Of a stretch of DNA of 8,357 nucleotides, positions 5,611-8,357 are shown piece by piece (the first letter of the stretch is position 1; every line of letters begins with the position of its first letter). The stretch covers positions 1 through 8,357 of the forward strand of contig CANRDG010000083.1 of NCBI GenBank assembly GCA_947629275.1, written 5' to 3'. The position numbers and the translations under genes were made by a program. The stretch is from an uncultured Clostridia bacterium (GTDB lineage Bacteria > Bacillota > Clostridia > Oscillospirales > Ruminococcaceae). The notes under the pieces were generated by a model that was given only the letters and a program-made list of their open reading frames with translations, was not told where the DNA came from and searched no databases.

Positions 5611-7944
5611 ATGGCAGTAGACAAGGATCTTATGTCAAAGGACGAATACAGGGCGTATATGAAAGGCGTTTACAAAAAGCGCCTGAAGATATTCGCCATT
5701 GTGGCGATAATAATTGCCGTTTTTTACGGTGTAATGATGCTGATGAAAAATCTTAACGAAAAGCAGCAAAACGATAAGGTGAAAAATCTTCTGGACAGCA
5801 TAAAGAACGATTCTTTGGAACTTGAAGAGGATTTTCATATTTCGGACGACGACGACAACGACGGCGTTAACAACGGCAAGGAAGAAGAAATGCTGACCGA
5901 CTATCAGGAGCGCGACACCGACAGGGACGGCATTTGCGACGGCGACGAGGTGACCGCAGGCACTGACCCGACAAAGAGCGATACCGACGGCGACGGCGTA
6001 CTGGACGGCTATGAGCTGATAATGGGTCTTGATCCGACAAAAACAAAGAGCGATGGTACGCAGGAGGACGGCTCGCGGATATTTGACGTTGAGAGAGAGT
6101 ATAACAATGCGCATCTTGTGGTGAGCGGCACTGCAAACCTTAGCGACACGGTTTTTGATAATCTCGATCTGGTGGGATTTAAGAACAACATGGGAATACT
6201 CTCCGATGCGATGAGCTTTTACACCGATTACACGTTTGCAGATGCTGAAATATCTTTCAAAATGGACGCGGAAGACCTGAAAGCAAGACACGTTAAGACG
6301 GAGGATCTTTCGATATACAAGTTCAACGCCGAAACGCAGGAATTTGAAAAGATAGATTCGCAGACAGACGAGGGAAGCCTGACTGTTTCTGCGAAGATAA
6401 CCGAGTGTGCCACATACATGGTGGGCAACACAAAGATAATAAGCGAACCGCCTACGATGAGGGTGCAGCTGCTGATAGACAACTCGGGTTCGATGTACCC
6501 CGAATCTATGTGTGCAGGTTCGGAGGAGAACGACGTAAACTTCAAGAGGCTGGATCTTTCAAACAATATTATAGATATGGTTTCGGACAGCAGCCTTGTA
6601 GGAGTGAGCAAGTTTACAGCTACATACACAGAGCTTGCAGACTTTACTACCGACCGCCAAAAACTTAAAAACGTTATAGGCAAGATAAAGACCGACAAGG
6701 AAAATTTCAACGGAACGGACTTTCAGAAGGCTTTGCTGGGCGCGATAGGGGAATTTAAAGAGTCTGACGGAAACTACAGCAACATGATAATCGCGCTGTG
6801 CGACGGCTATTCGACCGCAGACTTTGAATTTAACAAGGACAAGATAATAAAAGCGGCGAACGACAACGACATAATAATTCTGATGATAGGTCTGGGTCAG
6901 AGCGTACAGTCGCAGAGAATGCAGGAAATTGCTGAAGCTACGGGCGGAAGATACTACACCGCTGCAAACGCTGACGCGCTTGACGAGGTATTCAAGGAGA
7001 TAGAGACGACCTTTAACTACGATATAACAAGCTACGGCGAGGAGGGCAAGGCAGGTTACTCGATAGCCAACACAGGTTTTGTGCCTGCAAACAACGGATT
7101 CAGCTTTGCAAACTTCAGGACGACTTCTTCAAACGGCACCTGCTTTGGCATGGCGATGTTTGCGAGAGACTGGTACACGGGCGATCTGGCGTTGTCGCTG
7201 GACGAATATAAGCCTGAATATTCAAGCCTTTTAGTATACAAAGGGCCGAAATACGATCTTTCTGCTACTAAGGCAGGCGACACATACAGTAAGAGCGGAA
7301 ACCTGCACGATATAAGCATAACGGCTGTAAACAATAACGAGTTCAGCAAGCCCTCGGAGTATCTCGATTACAACAGCACCGGAAGCATGACGCTTGCGAT
7401 AAAAGATGATGTTCTGAAAAAGGCAAAAGAAATGGGTTTTGGCACTACCGACTATGACATTGAAGATCTCGGGCTGCAGTGGAAGTACGCGCAGCTGTTG
7501 GCGCTGGACGTTATAGGCAACTCGGCGGCGATAGAAGCAAGCTACGGAAAGGACGAGGCGGAGCTTTACAAGGCTCTGCTGAGATATCACATTCTGCGGT
7601 GGGAAGACATTGAAAACTGCACCTACAAGCTCTCTGACGGCAGGGAGTGCTTTGACAGGATAGAGGCAGACCTGCTGGAGGGCAAGCCGTCGGTGATAAT
7701 GCTCAACAACAGGCACGCTGTGAACGCGATAGCCATGATACAGGACGCAGACTGCCCGAGGCGGTTCATATTGCAGATATATGACAACAACTACCCCGGC
7801 GAGATACGCGAGATAATCATTGAAAAGACCGTAAACGGAACGTTTGACCAAAGCGGAAAGAACACGGGCATAACATATTCTTACATAGCGGTTTACGATA
7901 GTGAGAACATTTCGCTGACACTTTATGACACGCAGACAAAATAA
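5611..7944 (+). CDS. Membrane-anchored surface protein: Ca-binding repeats, vWA domain and papain-like C-terminal domain
   Basis: I recognise the domains but not a named gene. A short basic cytoplasmic tail (1-25) precedes one membrane helix (about 26-45), so the rest should be outside the cell. A charged helical stalk (46-75) leads to three DxDxDGxxDGxE-type calcium repeats starting at D80, D102 and D124 (thrombospondin-type-3/EF-hand-like). A beta-rich domain (about 158-278) follows. The vWA domain (about 284-470) has a full MIDAS: D290, S292, S294, T369 and D398. The C-terminal part (about 486-770) carries SSNGTCFGMA (C511), RHAVNA (H702) and IYDNNYPGE (D725), in the order expected of a papain-like cysteine peptidase or transpeptidase. 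There is no LPXTG or other C-terminal anchor. Ligand binding through the vWA domain combined with proteolysis or cross-linking at the cell surface is inference. The chosen ATG has a weak Shine-Dalgarno site. M8 (5632) has AAGGA only four bases upstream and is an alternative that would not change the domains. Confidence 0.85.
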   Translation: MAVDKDLMSKDEYRAYMKGVYKKRLKIFAIVAIIIAVFYGVMMLMKNLNEKQQNDKVKNLLDSIKNDSLELEEDFHISDDDDNDGVNNGKEEEMLTDYQERDTDRDGICDGDEVTAGTDPTKSDTDGDGVLDGYELIMGLDPTKTKSDGTQEDGSRIFDVEREYNNAHLVVSGTANLSDTVFDNLDLVGFKNNMGILSDAMSFYTDYTFADAEISFKMDAEDLKARHVKTEDLSIYKFNAETQEFEKIDSQTDEGSLTVSAKITECATYMVGNTKIISEPPTMRVQLLIDNSGSMYPESMCAGSEENDVNFKRLDLSNNIIDMVSDSSLVGVSKFTATYTELADFTTDRQKLKNVIGKIKTDKENFNGTDFQKALLGAIGEFKESDGNYSNMIIALCDGYSTADFEFNKDKIIKAANDNDIIILMIGLGQSVQSQRMQEIAEATGGRYYTAANADALDEVFKEIETTFNYDITSYGEEGKAGYSIANTGFVPANNGFSFANFRTTSSNGTCFGMAMFARDWYTGDLALSLDEYKPEYSSLLVYKGPKYDLSATKAGDTYSKSGNLHDISITAVNNNEFSKPSEYLDYNSTGSMTLAIKDDVLKKAKEMGFGTTDYDIEDLGLQWKYAQLLALDVIGNSAAIEASYGKDEAELYKALLRYHILRWEDIENCTYKLSDGRECFDRIEADLLEGKPSVIMLNNRHAVNAIAMIQDADCPRRFILQIYDNNYPGEIREIIIEKTVNGTFDQSGKNTGITYSYIAVYDSENISLTLYDTQTK
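5848..6039 (+). repeat. Three calcium-binding repeats within the vWA protein (22-residue period)
   Basis: Residues 80-91, 102-113 and 124-135 each fit D-x-D-x-[DN]-G-x-x-[DN]-G-x-E with small variations, spaced exactly 22 residues apart. TDPTKSDTDGDG and LDPTKTKSD show the usual linker between such loops in bacterial surface proteins. The first copy is the most diverged (NDGVNNGKE). They probably form a rigid, calcium-stabilised spacer between the membrane stalk and the outer domains. Confidence 0.75.
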
Positions 7945-7959
7945 ACCATGAAGCGACAA

Positions 7960-7991
7960 AAACGCCTTTGCCAGAAGCGGCAGAGGCGTTT
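7960..7991 (+). terminator. Intrinsic terminator hairpin after the vWA gene
   Basis: A 13-base-pair stem (7960-7972 with 7979-7991, one T-G wobble) has a six-base loop AGAAGC and lies 15 bases after the stop codon. On the + strand the hairpin is followed by only TTT (the end of the stem) and then AAAATTT, so the T-tract is poor. Read on the - strand the stem runs into five T residues, which is better. It is probably the 3' end of the vWA transcript and may work in both directions. Confidence 0.75.
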
Positions 7992-8045
7992 AAAATTTGA
8001 TGTTGAAAACGGCTTTAATATTGTTGTGACGGGGAGGCGCTGTTC

Positions 8046-8090
8046 ATGCAATATTTACTTTTCGTTAATGAATTATTCAATATATTTTAA
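8046..8090 (+). CDS. Possible micro-ORF (14 codons) with a strong ribosome site
   Basis: ATG at 8046 is preceded by GGGGAGG (8031-8037) at a spacing of eight bases, one of the better Shine-Dalgarno matches in the window. The frame encodes MQYLLFVNELFNIF and stops at TAA (8088-8090). The peptide is hydrophobic and lacks the codon runs typical of attenuation leaders. It lies downstream of the terminator, and I see no clear promoter for it. It may be chance. Confidence 0.2.
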   Translation: MQYLLFVNELFNIF

Positions 8091-8156
8091 CCTTGAGTTT
8101 ACACTTTTCTTGCTCGATTTTCGCTTGTGACGGGTATTTTGTAACTGCAAGGGATA

Positions 8157-8165
8157 TGTGGAAAA
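8157..8165 (-). promoter_or_regulatory. DnaA-box-like site
   Basis: TGTGGAAAA on the + strand is TTTTCCACA on the - strand, one base from the consensus DnaA box TTATCCACA. It is 40 bases upstream of the first full copy of the GTTGAAAAC repeat, in the same register. A single 9-mer with one mismatch is weak evidence alone; the clustered relatives next to it raise its weight. Confidence 0.35.
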
Positions 8166-8196
8166 TCATGTTAAATGCCGCTTTCAAACGCGAAAG

Positions 8197-8269
8197 TGTT
8201 GAAAACTTGGTTGAAAACTAGTGAAAACGCGGTCGCGATTGTTGAAAACTCGGTTGAAATCTTGTAAAA
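8197..8269 (+). repeat. Imperfect tandem duplication of TTGAAAAC motif groups (43-base offset)
   Basis: Bases 8197-8226 and 8240-8269 match at 26 of 30 positions. Each copy contains three motifs at the same internal spacings of 12 and 10 bases: TGTTGAAAAC, GGTTGAAA and a diverged GTGAAAA/GTAAAA. A weaker relative starts at 8157 (TGTGGAAAATCATGTTAAAT), 40 bases earlier. The ordered spacing and single orientation suggest a protein-binding array rather than simple sequence. The binding protein is not known; DnaA is the leading guess. Confidence 0.6.
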
Positions 8270-8288
8270 GTGCCTGTTTTGCGGCGGT

Positions 8289-8306
8289 TTTTCAAACTGT
8301 TGAAAA
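8289..8306. repeat. Short inverted repeat TTTTCAA-ACTG-TTGAAAA
   Basis: Seven-base arms (8289-8295 and 8300-8306) flank a four-base spacer. One arm is the motif of the neighbouring array and the other is its reverse complement, making this the one place where two motifs face each other. It could be a paired binding site or a weak hairpin. Confidence 0.4.
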
Positions 8307-8357
8307 TAACATTCAAAAACTTTGCGATTTGAAATGTTGTAAAAATGTATAAAAAAC

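Larger units (their letters stand above)
7992..8357. other. Non-coding right end, AT-rich, with clustered GTTGAAAAC-like motifs
   Basis: No convincing gene is present in these 366 bases. The stretch changes from the G-rich character of the coding part to AT-rich DNA. It holds TGTTGAAAA at 8001, 8197, 8240 and 8298, GGTTGAAAA at 8209, GGTTGAAAT at 8252 and TGTGGAAAA at 8157, all on the same strand. A 14-codon reading frame with a strong ribosome site lies at 8046-8090. No tRNA, rRNA or CRISPR repeat is visible. Confidence 0.7.

Noticed and set aside
5635..6291. 218-codon - strand open frame under the vWA gene
   Set aside because: It arises from the Asp/Gly-rich repeat codons read backwards, giving Val/Ala-rich sequence without domains.
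7231..7959. 242-codon - strand open frame ending under the C-terminal domain of the vWA protein
   Set aside because: Antisense shadow; the + strand reading has coherent motifs and this one does not.
7948..8130. 60-codon + strand open frame after the vWA stop
   Set aside because: It starts inside the spacer, runs through the terminator hairpin, has no ribosome site and has a composition unlike the neighbouring genes.
8181..8196. Small inverted repeat CTTTC/GAAAG in the right-end region
   Set aside because: Five-base arms are expected by chance in AT-rich DNA and lack any T-tract or link to a promoter.
8300..8353. Possible promoter elements (TTGAAA boxes with TATAAA at 8348) at the right edge
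   Set aside because: No pair of boxes has acceptable 16-18 base spacing (13 or 20 found), and no gene start is visible before the window ends.
8157..8357. CRISPR array reading of the repeated GTTGAAAAC motifs
   Set aside because: The repeats are about 10 bases, diverged and unevenly spaced, without constant-length unique spacers, and no cas gene is present.

Overview
The window carries five complete protein genes, all on the + strand, followed by about 410 bases of non-coding DNA at the right end. Base composition is moderate. Codon use is unusual: isoleucine is mostly ATA, with many AGA/AGG arginines. Shine-Dalgarno sites are strong (AAGGAG type), and the ABC-F protein closely resembles Firmicute YkpA/YbiT-type proteins. 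Together these suggest a Clostridia-type Firmicute, plausibly of the Ruminococcaceae/Oscillospiraceae. The family assignment is inference; no marker RNA is present.

Layout: a sigma-A-type promoter (10-38) reads into an apparent four-gene transcription unit with gaps of only 13-31 bases. It comprises an ABC-F ATPase (78-1694), dxr for the MEP isoprenoid pathway (1722-2894), an RseP/RasP-type site-2 protease (2908-3951, TTG start) and an SGNH sialate-O-acetylesterase-like enzyme (3983-5497). Dxr and the site-2 protease are often neighbours in Firmicutes, usually between cdsA and ispG. Here cdsA is replaced by the ABC-F gene and ispG by the esterase.

A 113-base gap holds an imperfect palindrome and a second promoter. 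It leads into a large gene (5611-7944) for a membrane-anchored, extracytoplasmic multidomain protein. In order it has a signal anchor, three calcium-binding repeats at an exact 22-residue period, a beta-rich domain, a von Willebrand factor A domain with a complete MIDAS, and a C-terminal domain with papain-like Cys/His/Asp motifs. This is the least ordinary protein in the window. A strong hairpin follows it.

The right end (7992-8357) contains a same-strand cluster of GTTGAAAAC-like motifs, part of it an imperfect tandem duplication at a 43-base offset, plus one DnaA-box-like TGTGGAAAA. It resembles the DNA next to dnaA in many Firmicutes. However, all the genes to its left point towards it, which is not typical of an origin, so the origin reading remains a hypothesis.

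The most notable points are the vWA/cysteine-peptidase-like fusion protein, an ABC-F protein whose second ATP site has lost both the Walker A lysine and the catalytic glutamate (Glu to Arg), and the repeat cluster at the right end.
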